Assembly: GCA_963931925.1 (NCBI GenBank)
Contig: OZ007570.1
Location: 34,801,084 to 34,865,083, forward strand
Direction of reading: 5' to 3'
From: Onchidella celtica
Taxonomy: Eukaryota; Mollusca; Gastropoda; Systellommatophora; Onchidiidae
DNA: 64,000 bases
The notes under the pieces were generated by a model. It saw only the letters and a program-made list of their open reading frames with translations. It had not been told where the DNA came from and did not search any database. The position numbers and the translations under genes were made by a program. Positions 24,301-34,577 of the stretch are shown in pieces. Each line of letters starts with the position of its first letter. Positions within the stretch are counted from its first letter, which is position 1.

Positions 24301-27300
24301 TAATTGACGCCAAAGATAGTAGAGTTGTCTACTATCTTTGTTGACGCTACCGGCTACCGGAAAATGCGGTGGTGATTGACGCTACCTTTAGGCAATATTG
24401 TACGGACACAAATTCTGTTTTCAAAAAAAAAAAAAAAGTCAGAACAGGGCAAACTCGCACTATCGGCCCAAATAACTCGGCACCAGGGTTTTGTGCTATT
24501 TAGGCCGTATTCGGCCCAAATATACCTAGCCATTGTTTTGGCGGTTGCGTGCACTGGAATGCAATTTGACATTCTTCTCTCTCCCAAAAGCAATCCAAAG
24601 TTCTTCCAGAGTTGTCCAAAGCAACAGACAGAATGACAACATCTATGTATACAGTCCTGATCATATTTTTCTTTGGGCCCTGATGTGGGTCATTGCAGGC
24701 GTAAAGCCAATGTTTTCTGTCAGCATTGGTGGGACTCATAAATTAAGAATCCCGTGCAGTTACCTCATCCCGAGTAAGGCTAAGAAGAGGAAAAGGCATG
24801 ATGGTGTATGTCCCATAAAAGGAAGTTGTAGTCACTCACACGGCATCCACATCCAAGTATGCTCAGTCTCTTGCCATGGGCTGGCATGTCACAAGTCGCA
24901 ACACTAGATATGCATAATATCATACATAATAACACAATTACTGAAACATGAAATCAATGAATGTGTAATAAAACTACGTACATTATAGCTAAGGACAGCT
25001 GATAAAGATTTAAACGTCGATAAAATTCTAAACCTTCACATGCAGAGTTTGAAACATGGAGTTATTTTGATCTAGAGGTCTAGATGCAGATCTAGATTGA
25101 TCCAGACCCAGATAAGTACAAAATAAAAATGTAGAACGAATGTAAAATTATTGATATCTGTCCTGGTGGCTTTTTATGTTTTGTCTCCCCCTACTTTAGA
25201 ACCTGCTATCAGTGATCAGAACCTGTGATCAGTTGACAAAAGATAAAACAACAACAGAAGCAGTATATTATGGTCCTTTCGGTCAACTGATGTGCCCCTA
25301 CTTGCTCATTCCGCAGAATGTGAATGTAGTTTATCTCATACTACATTCAGTGTTCGGAATGAACGATGATATCACTAATTAATGAATGACCTTGAACCAC
25401 GTAACAGCCCTCATTCTATCCCCCCCCCCCCCCCCAATCTCTCTTGCTTAAACAAATACTTCTTTCGGGAGGAAAAATAAACAGTAATAAAGCTGGAAAG
25501 CTGCTCCATAGAATGTACACATAATTATGTCCACACTGTGAAATTGGTGCAATTCAGTGCAGATAATTCACTCACCCCCGGAGTTATCAGGGTTGTAGGG
25601 TGAAAAACCTGTGTAGTCCAGACGAGACCCGTCACTGGCCCACTCAAAGCGTCCTTCTCTAAATTGATCACTAAGACCTATCCAGGTATTTCCCACTGAA
25701 AGTTAAAAGGCAACGCAGTAATTAAAGCTTAAGAACACGAAGTTACATTTCCACTCACTTTGCTAATGGTTTTAGAGTTCATATTAAGAGACCTCCAGTC
25801 ATCATGACACACAATAATGTCCATGATTGTCTTTCCTTGCCCATTACCTATAAACGGCCAAACTGTTAAACTGAGCGGGCTAAAACGTAATCCGAGGGGT
25901 TAATTTGACGACAGAAGTAACATGGGGAGAGAGAGAGAGAGAGCATATTTTTTCTTATTTTTGTATTTTGTAACCTTTGGATCCCATTTGGGAAATTTGC
26001 CTTAGTGTCATTGCAGCCCACTTACACTGGAGTTTGTGCCCTGTAAAACAGAACAATTAGATCAACATACATAAAAACAAACAAACAAAAAATGTGCACA
26101 ATACCAGCCTGTGCCAAACAATAAAATAAATTTCATGTTCATAGGTGTGTCCGTTCCTTTGGGGGTTTGATAAGAAACAGATAGAAAAAAACATTATGAC
26201 AAACATAAAACAGAACTTTACATATCCAGAAATAGACTTCCGTGCCACACTCACTCAACTGCTTTCAATCTCTGGCGGCTGGAGGACGTGGGAGCTCCAA
26301 GCCATCGGTTTGTTTGTTTTTTTCTGTACCTTTCCCCTTTTTGGACCACTCTGTCTGCTTATTCTTTCCAGTAAGCCTTACTGGTTTCAAATACTGACGA
26401 CTTGGTTAGTTCCTGAACATTCGCAATTTTGAGATTGCTGTTTACATTTGCAACATCGCCTTTTACGTTTGCCCACACCAGTTCAACTGAGTTTAAATGT
26501 GAGTGATATGGTTGTAGCCATAGACATGGGTGGTCTTTTTTCTCTAATTATTTTGTTGAATCACTATTTTGGCTTTGATCTGCTCTATGAGTAGCTACAA
26601 CAACTCTGGTTTTAATATTTTTGGATACAATGGTACGTTTCCTTTGAAAAGTCACGCTTGAAACGTTTCGTTTTTGTTTTGTTTTTTAACAAAACAGCTG
26701 GGTACCTTGTCCTGTTGTACAACGAAATTGTGGTCCGACGCATTGTCCGTAACAAAACATGATGGTCTGTCTAAAGGTAAGGTAAAGTACCCAAAAAACT
26801 GTCACAGGCGCAAAGTGCCCGTTGTCGCGCAACCTTGTCATCGAAACCAAACTCAGACACAGGTACACTGCGGCTGGGCATGCTCACTTGCCAAGATTGA
26901 CCGTGGTCCGAACAGAAAAAAAAAGTCTTGCAAGATAGAAATTTATGGCCTTGGACTTTCCGACATGGGACGAAATAAAATTCAAAAATTTCTATGACGT
27001 CGAGCGGCAGAAACCAGTTATCTTTGCCTGAAATGGTTTCTTTAGTTAAAAACTGTAGGAGATTTGGGCTATGCCTTGTTCTTCTTTTCTTTAACTATGG
27101 CAACATTTAAAAATAGTGTCAACATCATATCAAGCACTCACAAAACCTGCAAGAAGATATATCCACTTTTCCTTAGTTTATAGAGAATGTTAACTTACAA
27201 TCCTCCTTAAAGACATTTTCGATGCTTCAAATGAAGGTTAAACGGGACAGAATTCGGAAGTCTATAATATTTACGTAAAATCTAAGAGCTTAATAATTAT

Positions 27301-29317
27301 GTTATAATATATATTGCTACTTGTTCTTTTCACCCAGACAATGCGTCATTTAAAGACACTGTGTGCATGCTTTCTGTTTGATGCCCAAACAAGACACTGA
27401 ACTGTCGTATAGATCTTTGTCATATTTGTCCAGGTCGAGCAAAACTGCTTAATTTCATAAGAGTTCAATTTGGAATAGTTCTCTCGACCGAGAAAGTATG
27501 GAGTGCCTGGCGCATTAGCGCATACAGGACAAACTGTTTATATGACAGCCGTCCGACCTGGCGCAATTCCCGATTCTGAGCGACTATAATAACGTATCAC
27601 AATAGTATTTCAATTAGCATAACTTACCTGCCGATGATTGATATAGGCCGCAAATAAACTGTAATAAGAAGTAACTTCAATATCGCTGCAAGGGTGAAGA
27701 CTAACGATCGAAAGTTATGGCACGATCATAAATTATCCATCTGTTCTGTCACAAATCCCAGACTGGGAGATGTAATAAGTTATGACAGGACAACAATCAC
27801 GAACGAACAAGTTTAACACTTAACAGAACAACCTATCAGACTCACACATTTATTAAACATAATTATACAGATAATAGCGCAATTACATACATTATATTAT
27901 TGAAATTAACTGCCGTACAACGGCCTTATTCTCACATGCACTCTTCCTCGGATCCACAACCCGGTAGTTACTCCTAAAGGCACTTCGGCCTCAGCCTCTC
28001 CCCTCAGGGTCTTAATAGCACATTAATAATTCACTGGCACCGCAGTCTCTCAACATCACCTTCCTATTGTCATACACCTTAGCATTCCACTAGCACCTCA
28101 GCAGGGCAATAGCACATTATCATTTCAATAGCCCATCAACATGGCAATAGTACATTATCATTTCAACAGCCCATCAACATGGCAATAGTACATTATCACA
28201 TTCACGCTCATATCTACGTCCCTGTCCGTGGCCTGACTGCCACGACTTTATGTGCCTCTACTGTCCTGCACCGACAGCCTCACTTCTAGCCTATGTGTGG
28301 CCTCCGGCCCTATGCTGGCCTATCCCCTGTGCTCACCGGGGCGACTCTTTAGCCCGTCCCCGACACCTACAAGAATAACATTACATTGGTATAATAACAT
28401 ACCCTTTCTATTCACTCCACCTCTCCTTACAACCCATGAAGCGTACACACAATAGTTCACATTTCACTCACCAAACATCTTACGGTAACACACCTCCATC
28501 GGAGTACACAATACTCACTCGCGCTACAAATCCATGAACTCACTTTCATCTATCGCTCATGGCGCACATTGCTATATCCAATATCAAGGACTTCCACATT
28601 CCTCACATATACTTATTTACATCATGGTAATAGACGAATATAATATAATACATCAATCATAATTATCAATCAACGTTCTACCTACCAGTCATCACTGGAA
28701 AAACACTCTCATCCGTCTTCCGACTGCTCCCCTTATGTTCGCCCGCTGGGCTCTTACTAGCGTCCGTGCAGTAGGACCTTCTAACTTGCAGTGATAGTAA
28801 TACAGCGCTTTCGCCTCATTCAGACCCCCCACTACTCACAACATGCACGCTTAACTTACTTGTCTACGTGCGTTAATTTTACTCTCCTCCTTTCCCCCCG
28901 TAATTATTAACTATCGCTCACTCCACTCGTGACATGTTCTAAGGGTGTTGTTTTTTTATTTTGGTCACGTACTGATTTGATTATTCAATAATTTCGTCTT
29001 TGATGTCGACTTTCTGGTTTCAATTGGTACGTTTCCCTTTTTCCTATGTCAAAGATCTAGGCTAATGTATGAAAATTTCAGTGCAGAAGCTTCTGTACTT
29101 TTTTGAATAGCAACAGAACTGCATTGAACTAACTATGGACTTGGAGAAATTTTGCTGCAAATTAGGTTCAGTTTATGAAGCGAATGGGCCACCGCATGGA
29201 AAGGTTGCCGGAACGCATTGACTACTGCAAGGGAGTAACTCTGTCTGCATCTTTGCAGTTTAAAAAAAAAAATTCCATGCGAGCAAAGACTAAATGTTCA
29301 GGAGATGAATAAATTAA

Positions 29318-29348
<31 letters not shown>

Positions 29349-31910
29349 ATACGTCTACACTATATAAAAAAAAAAAACGGCGTTCGATTTTAACAAGACC
29401 TACCGTTACTCATACCGCTCGCATTGACCTGAAATTTTAAAGGTGACTTCCTTTCAACCTGCGAAAGGTTCTTGCTCAGATTTGGAAGACTTGAAATAAA
29501 GCCTTTTTTATTGGTTTACTTTGTGTTGCTGATCTTTCTTCCAGTCCTTTTTTCTCCACAAATGCATGTTCAGAAACAGATGAGTCCAAGATGTTACCAT
29601 TTCCTGCAAAATTCTCGGTGCACGCCATTGATAATCATAATATTGTTCTTTTCATCGACAATCTTTCTTTTTATGTCTGAAGTTTTTTGTCTTTTGCCGT
29701 TCGAAGGATGGTATAGTCACTAGTAAATAAAGAATAATTAATTAATAAACATTAATTTCCTCCTAGCAACACCGGGTACTTCATGTGGTCTTATAAAACG
29801 GCAACTTGCTATACAATGAGAGCAGTGTGCAGTTTATTACTGTTTCCCTAATCATTATTTTCTCGAATACAGAATTTATTTCTTTGAAAAAAAGAATACT
29901 GTTTAAAATTCAAAGTGATATGGAAAGAAGCTGTAAGCCTACCGAAGTCTTACGAAACTTTACCAGGCTGGACTGAGATAGCGTTTGGCAGCCCAGATCC
30001 TATAACTGTGATGTCAGTTGTAACCGTGTCATATGGAAACCAATCGTTTATCACCTCTGAATGACGATCGCACTTTACTTTGGGCTAGGCGTTTGGTGGA
30101 ATTTAGCACTGTTTCAGTATTGGAAAAATCTTGACTTTTGATAAAGTGGTTTGGAATCTTACTTTTGCGTTTCCGAACTTCGCCTCGAAGAAACCTGTCA
30201 GTTTCATGATGTTGCGGTTCAGCCAAAGTCCCACCATATGCATTACACATCGTCTGCATTGATGAAGACAGTCATAAAATATCATTCTAACTGATACACA
30301 CATAATAATATAATGGTTTGGTCTGAAACAGTTGTTGTTTTTTTTCTTAGTGGCCATGAACACAAATACGTTTGATTATCTACTTTAAGCAAATGACATA
30401 TTTATGTCTTAGATCTGAGTTCCCTACTTCCGTCTGTGACAGGTTATGTAGCTTGTTACTGAACTTGGTATAGAATCTCAAGCATGCAAAGAAAATCATT
30501 TTTCTACACTGTTGCCATAGTTTCCGTTCTACCACTTTGTAGTTTCTTCTGTTGTCATCGAATGAGTAAACTTGATTTGATATAATAATTAAAACTGTCA
30601 TTACTCTTTTTGGTTTATTCCTATTCTTTCACTGACAAGTTGTTTTTCCCTATTAAGACTTGCGAACAACAGAGACAACATACCAGTGCTTGAGCCCATG
30701 TTAGAACTCCGCTCGAAAAGCGATAACAGTTGTCCTGGAATCTCACCCAGTAGGCTGGACACGAGTGAACTCTACCTGGAAGATAGATAGGGAACATAAT
30801 TAATTGTGTGTGCGTATTTAATGTTAATACTGATTGTCCATCTGTATTTTATCATACGTAGGCGTGTGACAGACAAACAGACGGACAGACAGATAGGCAG
30901 AGAGAGAGAGAGAGAAAGTGAGGTGGGTGCACTGAGTACAAGGATGCCTATGCCTTGCGTAAAAGCTGCATTCAGCTACTGTCTGATCTGGGATATTTCT
31001 GAAGTGGTGAAATAATGGTGCTAAAATACAATGTAATTGTTGCCTACCGGGAGACACTTAATTCTCCAAACTAAATTCTTTCAGACTCGGTGTACTGCTT
31101 GGTTATGTAATGCTTTGGATATGGCACTATCACGTTACCGGCAGAATAGCTCAGCTTACGCCTCCTGGTCTTACAGAAATAATTATGGTCCCCGGAATAC
31201 TGATCCCCATTATTTAAAAACCGTGACAATTTAATACTGCACAAGAAAGTGCAGTCAAACTCTCGACTGATGACACCGGAAAAAGGAACGTAATTTGTTT
31301 TAAACAAAGTACGTACAGGGAAGGCTAGGAATGTTTGACTACAAACCCAAAGTACATCTTATATAATAGACAAACTCACCGGAGTTTTCACAAGACCCTT
31401 AGCCGTCCACACGGCTCGGTTTGCCTGAAACTTTACAGGTGCCTCCCTTTTGACTTGTGGAAGGTTCTTTTTTTAGATTTGGAGATTTTAGTAGGAGGAG
31501 AGATTTTTTGAGTTTGCTTTGTGTCGCTAATTCCCCCCCCCCTCCCCCACCTTTTCTTTTTCACAAAAATCGTGAAGTTATCGTGAAGTGTCAATGTAAT
31601 ATTCCCAAAATTATTGTGTCCATCTTTATAACTCCATGAATGTGATGTGCAGATGACCCTACACAACAATCTCGGCACCAACTGAACTTTTTTGTGTTGA
31701 TTCCTTCTGGTCTTTTACCATGCGCAGAACGGGCAAGATCTAGCTTTAGAAAAGAAAATGAAATGAAAACCGCATCTTTCCAGGCTTTTTCAGAGTTCTG
31801 GCTGTAAGTCTTACAACTTGCTGTTATTTACATGTACATAGATACTCACCAGCAAGAATGAGACCACTCACAACCATTACAATCACCTTCAGCCCTTTTG
31901 TCTGTATCAT
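18260..31910 (-). CDS. Secreted single-domain C-type lectin (perlucin-like), five coding exons
   Basis: Exons on the minus strand are 31910-31850, 30775-30684, 30253-30163, 25695-25576 and 18357-18260. Every junction is GT-AG, and the phases (1, 0, 1, 1) fit exactly to give 153 residues. Residues 1-20 are a hydrophobic signal peptide. The C-type lectin domain runs from about 26 to 150. It has six cysteines (26, 37, 54, 126, 142, 150), the long-form pattern with an extra N-terminal pair. It also has WIGL (86-89), NPD (116-118) where EPN or QPD is usual, and WND (137-139), which with the preceding ENC should supply calcium ligands. Family knowledge: such small secreted lectins bind sugars and act in invertebrate immunity or shell matrix. 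Sugar preference here is unknown. N138-D-T also forms an N-glycosylation sequon on a calcium-site residue. Introns are rich in mobile elements. Transcript support is lacking. Confidence 0.9.
19028..19190 (+). repeat. Dispersed 'aagatggc' repeat, copy 1
   Basis: Matches 23183-23340 in inverse orientation. Shared blocks are tagtgggctt, caatcgttca, aaatgatagaa, gaaacttggcataaa, and a terminal aaatggcgcc / ccaagatggc segment. Repeats rich in 'aagatggcggcc' are common in invertebrate genomes. The class is not determined here. Confidence 0.6.
19430..19705. repeat. Duplicated ~53-bp unit ending in interstitial telomere repeats
   Basis: Two copies of a unit (about 19453-19505 and 19620-19673) share gcattgaacct, ttagtcaa, atagatagg and gaggttcattcaacct. 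The second runs straight into about four copies of CCCTAA (19671-19695). Related gcattgaacctg fragments occur at 19424 and 20112. Confidence 0.65.
19671..19695. repeat. Interstitial telomeric repeat (CCCTAA)4
   Basis: Just over four perfect CCCTAA units, the complement of the animal telomere repeat TTAGGG. Flanked by the repeated gcattgaacct sequence, it lies inside the last intron of the lectin gene if the exon model is right. It could be a scar of telomerase-assisted break repair or chance slippage. Confidence 0.8.
21106..22121 (+). mobile_element. Solo LTR, 1016 bp, Gmr1-like family
   Basis: The unit starts TGTCACGAGC and ends TTGACA. It is flanked by a perfect 5-bp duplicated site GTGAT (21101-21105 and 22122-22126). 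A TATAAAA lies at about 21314, roughly 210 bp in. Its first nine bases equal those of the LTR of element D read on its coding strand. No internal region remains, so this is the product of LTR-LTR recombination. It lies in lectin intron 4, on the strand opposite to the gene. Confidence 0.88.
22403..22719. repeat. Inverted repeat, arms ~73 bp, loop ~170 bp
   Basis: Arm 22403-22477 is the reverse complement of 22648-22719 with only a handful of mismatches and small gaps. Both include the tgctttgtatcgtttgggtt segment and ttatttctcacgcagg. The similarity ends sharply on both sides. It may be a foldback or MITE remnant, or an inverted duplication. A transcript across it would form a long hairpin. 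Confidence 0.75.
23183..23340 (-). repeat. Dispersed 'aagatggc' repeat, copy 2
   Basis: Inverse-orientation copy of 19028-19190, ending at tagtgggctt on the minus strand. With copy 1 it brackets the solo LTR region, about 4 kb apart. Confidence 0.6.
24311..24340. repeat. Perfect 13-bp hairpin with 4-nt loop
   Basis: Arms caaagatagtaga (24311-24323) and tctactatctttg (24328-24340) are perfect reverse complements around gttg. On either side come attgacgc / ttgacgct and, further out, partly inverted ccaccgcgg / gcggtgg, all within 24280-24375. Confidence 0.7.
25576..25695 (-). CDS. C-type lectin exon 4 (core fold, WIGL and NPD)
   Basis: The acceptor is aactttcag before TGGGAAATACC, and the donor is GGGG|GTGAGT. 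It encodes GNTWIGLSD, an EGRFEWASDGS segment typical of the domain core, and PYNPDNSG containing the NPD motif. It begins by completing a Met codon with the last base of exon 3 and ends one base into the glycine finished by exon 5. Confidence 0.93.
26330..26660 (-). pseudogene. Relic of a Tc1/mariner-like DDE transposase
   Basis: Read on the minus strand around 26515-26440, the sequence gives a block of the form PYHSHLNSVELVWANVKGDV. This matches the conserved C-terminal part of IS630/Tc1/mariner-type (DDE_3) transposases, P-Y-x-x-x-L-N-x-x-E-x-x-W, whose glutamate is the last catalytic residue. Flanking residues fit in neighbouring frames with stops and shifts. The copy is dead, covers only the C-terminal portion, and lies in the lectin gene intron 4/3 region. 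Confidence 0.65.
27747..28934 (-). mobile_element. Solo LTR, 1188 bp, element D family
   Basis: On the + strand it runs from TGTCACAAAT to CTCGTGACA, with a perfect 5-bp duplicated site TGTTC (27742-27746 and 28935-28939). It is closely similar over its whole length to the 3' LTR of element D (60834-61994), with small indels such as an extra 'cccatcaacatggcaatag' unit here. No internal region remains. It lies in lectin intron 3, in the same orientation as the gene (minus), so its promoter and polyadenylation signals read along the gene. Confidence 0.92.
29315..29350. repeat. (AAAT)n microsatellite
   Basis: About nine tandem aaat units. Confidence 0.9.
29375..29570. repeat. Dispersed repeat, copy 1
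   Basis: Matches 31376-31572 in the same orientation. Shared blocks include tgaaattttaaaggtg / tgaaactttacaggtg, gaaaggttctt, agatttgga, and tttgctttgtgt / tactttgtgttgctga. The pair brackets lectin exons 2 and 3. The class is unknown. Confidence 0.55.
30163..30253 (-). CDS. C-type lectin exon 3
   Basis: The acceptor is atcaatgcag before ACGATGTG, and the donor is AAAA|GTAAGA. It encodes TMCNAYGGTLAEP followed by HHETDRFLRGEV, the usual segment with one cysteine, a glycine pair and a helix before WIGL. It starts in phase 0, directly after LTWAQAL of exon 2, and ends in phase 1, matching exon 4. Confidence 0.9.
30684..30775 (-). CDS. C-type lectin exon 2
   Basis: The acceptor is ctatcttccag before GTAGAG, and the donor is CTG|GTATGT. 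It encodes RVHSCPAYWVRFQDNCYRF and then SSGVLTWAQAL, the classic start of a long-form C-type lectin domain with its first two cysteines. The first two bases complete the glycine begun in exon 1. Confidence 0.93.
31376..31572. repeat. Dispersed repeat, copy 2
   Basis: Second copy of the repeat at 29375-29570. It includes a C-rich tract at about 31532-31555. Confidence 0.55.
31850..31910 (-). CDS. C-type lectin exon 1 (signal peptide)
   Basis: ATG at 31910-31908 opens a 61-nt coding exon for 20 residues: a short polar start (MIQTKGLK) and then a hydrophobic VIVMVVSGLILA core. It ends GCTG|GTGAGT in phase 1. The ATG is the first in the exon. The same exon with three changed residues occurs inverted at 41222-41282, and the conservation of the flanks confirms the start. 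Confidence 0.9.
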
Positions 31911-32114
31911 TTTGTCCTGTCTTCAGACAATCAATTAGAGACGAAATTTGCCATTAGTCTCAGAGATGATAAAAAATAATGAAAATCAATCATAATTATG
32001 CACTAACTTACATATGGCATCAATTTGGGCTCAGAAATGCTTCTTTTTGCAATTTTTTTTTTTTGAAATGTTTAATTATCGCACAGCTTATTTAATAATA
32101 ATGAATGATAATGA

Positions 32115-32167
32115 AGATCATTTATATAGCGCCTAATCCAAACGAGTTTGCTCTAGGCGCTTTACAG
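32115..32167. repeat. Short dispersed repeat with 'tatagcgcct...aggcgctttac'
   Basis: The sequence tttatatagcgcctaat...gctctaggcgctttacag has partly inverted ends (gcgcct and aggcgc). This kind of short unit recurs widely in aquatic animal genomes. Only one copy is in the window. Confidence 0.5.
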
Positions 32168-32171
32168 AAAG

Positions 32172-32262
32172 TCTTTTTCTCTCCATTTGCATCTCTCTCA
32201 CTCTCTCTTTCTTTCTCTCACCCTCTTTCTCTCACTCTCTCTATCTCTCTCTATCTCAGAGC
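32172..32262. repeat. CT-rich low-complexity tract
   Basis: Interrupted tc / tctttc repeats on the + strand. Confidence 0.8.
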
Positions 32263-32814
32263 AAATTGTAACGCAGCCTGTTAGGCGTAGTTCACAACTC
32301 ACAACAATTCATAACTCACAACTTGTATTCTAAAGTATTATATTATTTGAATATATATTATATAATATTTATTTAATAATGAATTATACGTTTTCGTTGG
32401 TGATATGGGGGGTGATAGGGATAAATTTTAATCTATTAATTTTAATTTTAATTTCAATTTATTGTTTGTTTCTGACGTGGAAGTTCGAAGCTCTCCCCAT
32501 GCCCTGTTGTTTTTTCCCATAAATTTAACTTTGTTCCAAGCCCTGCTGTAATTACATTCTGTAGTTTTAAAACATATGTCAGTCAGCCAACATGGCTGTG
32601 TTGATAGGCTGAAAGTTGTACACCACATTTTGTTTCACCTTGAATACTTAACATCACAGAAAGTCTTACATTCCGCATTTCATTGGAAAAAGAGTAATTT
32701 TCTGACGGGCATACAGTCATATGGATTATAAGTAATGATCCCCCCCTCCCCCCAACAAACTATCCAAATAAAAAAAAGTCCAGTCATTATTTAGAAAACC
32801 TAACTAGTACCGAC

Positions 32815-32985
32815 TAGTATATGGTCTGGCACAGACAAAATAGATATATGCATCCAGATAACACAATGTCTGCACGATCTAAGTTCTCTCTACCTTTAAA
32901 AAGAACCGGATTCGTGCTGTCAACGTCTGAAAGAGTTGTCATTCATTCATTGGCTAACATTTATCCAATCAGGCTGGAAGACTTC
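32815..32985 (-). promoter_or_regulatory. Predicted lectin gene promoter and first leader segment
   Basis: Closely matches 40480-40650 in inverse orientation, upstream of the second signal exon. On the gene strand the shared order is gattggata, a CCAAT box in agccaatgaat (about 32955-32945), a variable stretch, then tttttaaagg (about 32903-32893, TATA-like), tagagaga, and ctgtgccagacc. The strong conservation of a non-coding block ahead of both signal exons suggests core promoter plus 5' UTR. The start site is inferred, not shown. Confidence 0.6.
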
Positions 32986-33114
32986 GACAACCAAGTGTCG
33001 TAATATGTAACATATCGATAATTTTTGTTTGGCGTATACTTCATTTGCAACTTATGGGGGTTGACCTCCCATTTTTCAATTTCTTTTTAAATACCTTTTA
33101 GGTGTAGCAGTCTT

Positions 33115-33168
33115 TATTATTATTGTTATTATTATTATTATTGTTGTTGTTGTTATTATTATTATTGC
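33115..33168. repeat. (ATT/GTT)n microsatellite
   Basis: Mixed att and gtt trinucleotide array. Confidence 0.9.
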
Positions 33169-33547
33169 CTGAAGAAGGTTCTTTATGACCGGAAGCTCTC
33201 CTTTAGTTTCTGATTATTTTCCCAACGCGGATGATTGTGCAACATGATCTTTTTTAAAGGGGGGGGGGGGAGAGAGGCTCATTATATTTTACTCATTAAA
33301 AGTCCTGCTGCGACCCCACATATTTTCTGTTTTATGACGAGATTTTGTAATACTACAGAATTTAAATTTCTTACTTTGAACAATGATACAGAATTTCAGT
33401 AATTACTGATTTGACAATTCATATTCCGTTTTGACTGAGGTAATCCAACACCAGATTGAATAAGTATGGCAGGATATTTTTATTTATTATAATAACAGGA
33501 TTTTTGCTCATACAAATGAGAAGTGACACCATTTTGGCGACTTTATT

Positions 33548-33955
33548 GGGAACCACATGGACAGGGTGACTTTATCTTTCCTCGGGACACGGCTGGATAA
33601 TAGTAAGAGAGTATCTACGCCTTTAGCGTGTGCATTAACGTCACTGATATTTCCTTTTCATGACTGTAACTTTAGGACACTGAGATGTAATTAGTAATGT
33701 TACGGTTTTGTGTTTCAAAACCGTTGTTACCAACTCAGTCATGGGTTATGCGATCAGACTTCTCCAGGTATGGGAGGGGAAAAAAAAAGGATTCCAGGAA
33801 ATTAAAAATACAGGGATTTCGTTTTTCCGAGAAGGAAAACACTCCTCGTTTTATTTCCCTGGGACAATTGCACCGCAGCAAGAAAAGCGACACTCTCTCT
33901 CTCTGCGGGTGTATAAGGCGTTCCGGAAAGGAACACACCTGCTTGCCTGCCTGCG

Positions 33956-34034
<79 letters not shown>

Positions 34035-34390
34035 GAGGGGGAGGGGGGGTGAGAGCTTGTCAGAGATGTAATATCTTTTTTTATTTGTCTCTCAAATCGC
34101 GAGATAATGTCAGGACCTATTTTCAAGGGAATGCACCAACGTACTCTATGCATCAGACCTGAAGATGTATTGGAAACCAACAGGAACCACATGGGCAGAG
34201 CGACTTTATCTTTTCGCGGGACATGATTGGATAATAGTATGAGAGTATTCACGCATTTATAGTCTGTTCAACATTATTAGGTTTATCAATTTCTGCCATA
34301 TCTCCAACTTGCCTTGATCAGTCACGGTCAAATTAAAATTTTTGCATAGCTCCCTGTTTCAATTTGTCTTAACAGGAAATCATTTTTTGG
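33548..34390. repeat. Duplicated block, copy 1 (composite)
   Basis: 33630-34180 matches 36490-36940 plus 38225-38290 in the same orientation, with shared catgactgtaactttag, aatgttacggttttgtgtt, gcgatcag and gaaaacactcc. 34270-34385 matches 36380-36480 inverted, with shared tcctgtttcaatttgtctta. A further internal direct repeat of a 60-bp segment (ccacatggacagggtgacttt / ccacatgggcagagcgacttt) lies at 33550 and 34190. The whole looks like an unknown element with repeated ends. Confidence 0.55.
33955..34033. repeat. (TC)n microsatellite
   Basis: Nearly pure TC array of about 78 bp. Open frames through it are artefacts. Confidence 0.95.
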
Positions 34391-34577
34391 CATTCATAGA
34401 AGTTGAAATATTTTTTTTCTCTTCATAAAATTATATAAGAAACATGCCCGACGTCAAATGGTGAACATTAGGGTTGTTTACAGTACCAGCAAAAGTGCAC
34501 CGCTGACATGCCATTTTCGTAACTGCAGAGATGCATGTTCTGGATAAACGCATTGCATAATATAAAGAGAGATGTTA

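Noticed and set aside
24500..24907. Overlapping open frames of 79-124 residues on both strands
   Set aside because: No recognisable domain, no splice context, and the frames on the two strands are mutual shadows.
27627..27657. A 31-nt stretch on the minus strand bounded by attacag and GTAAGT, looking like an extra lectin exon
   Set aside because: It ends in the right phase for exon 4 but starts in phase 0, while exon 3 ends in phase 1 at a good donor. Joining exon 3 directly to exon 4 gives the expected spacing before WIGL.
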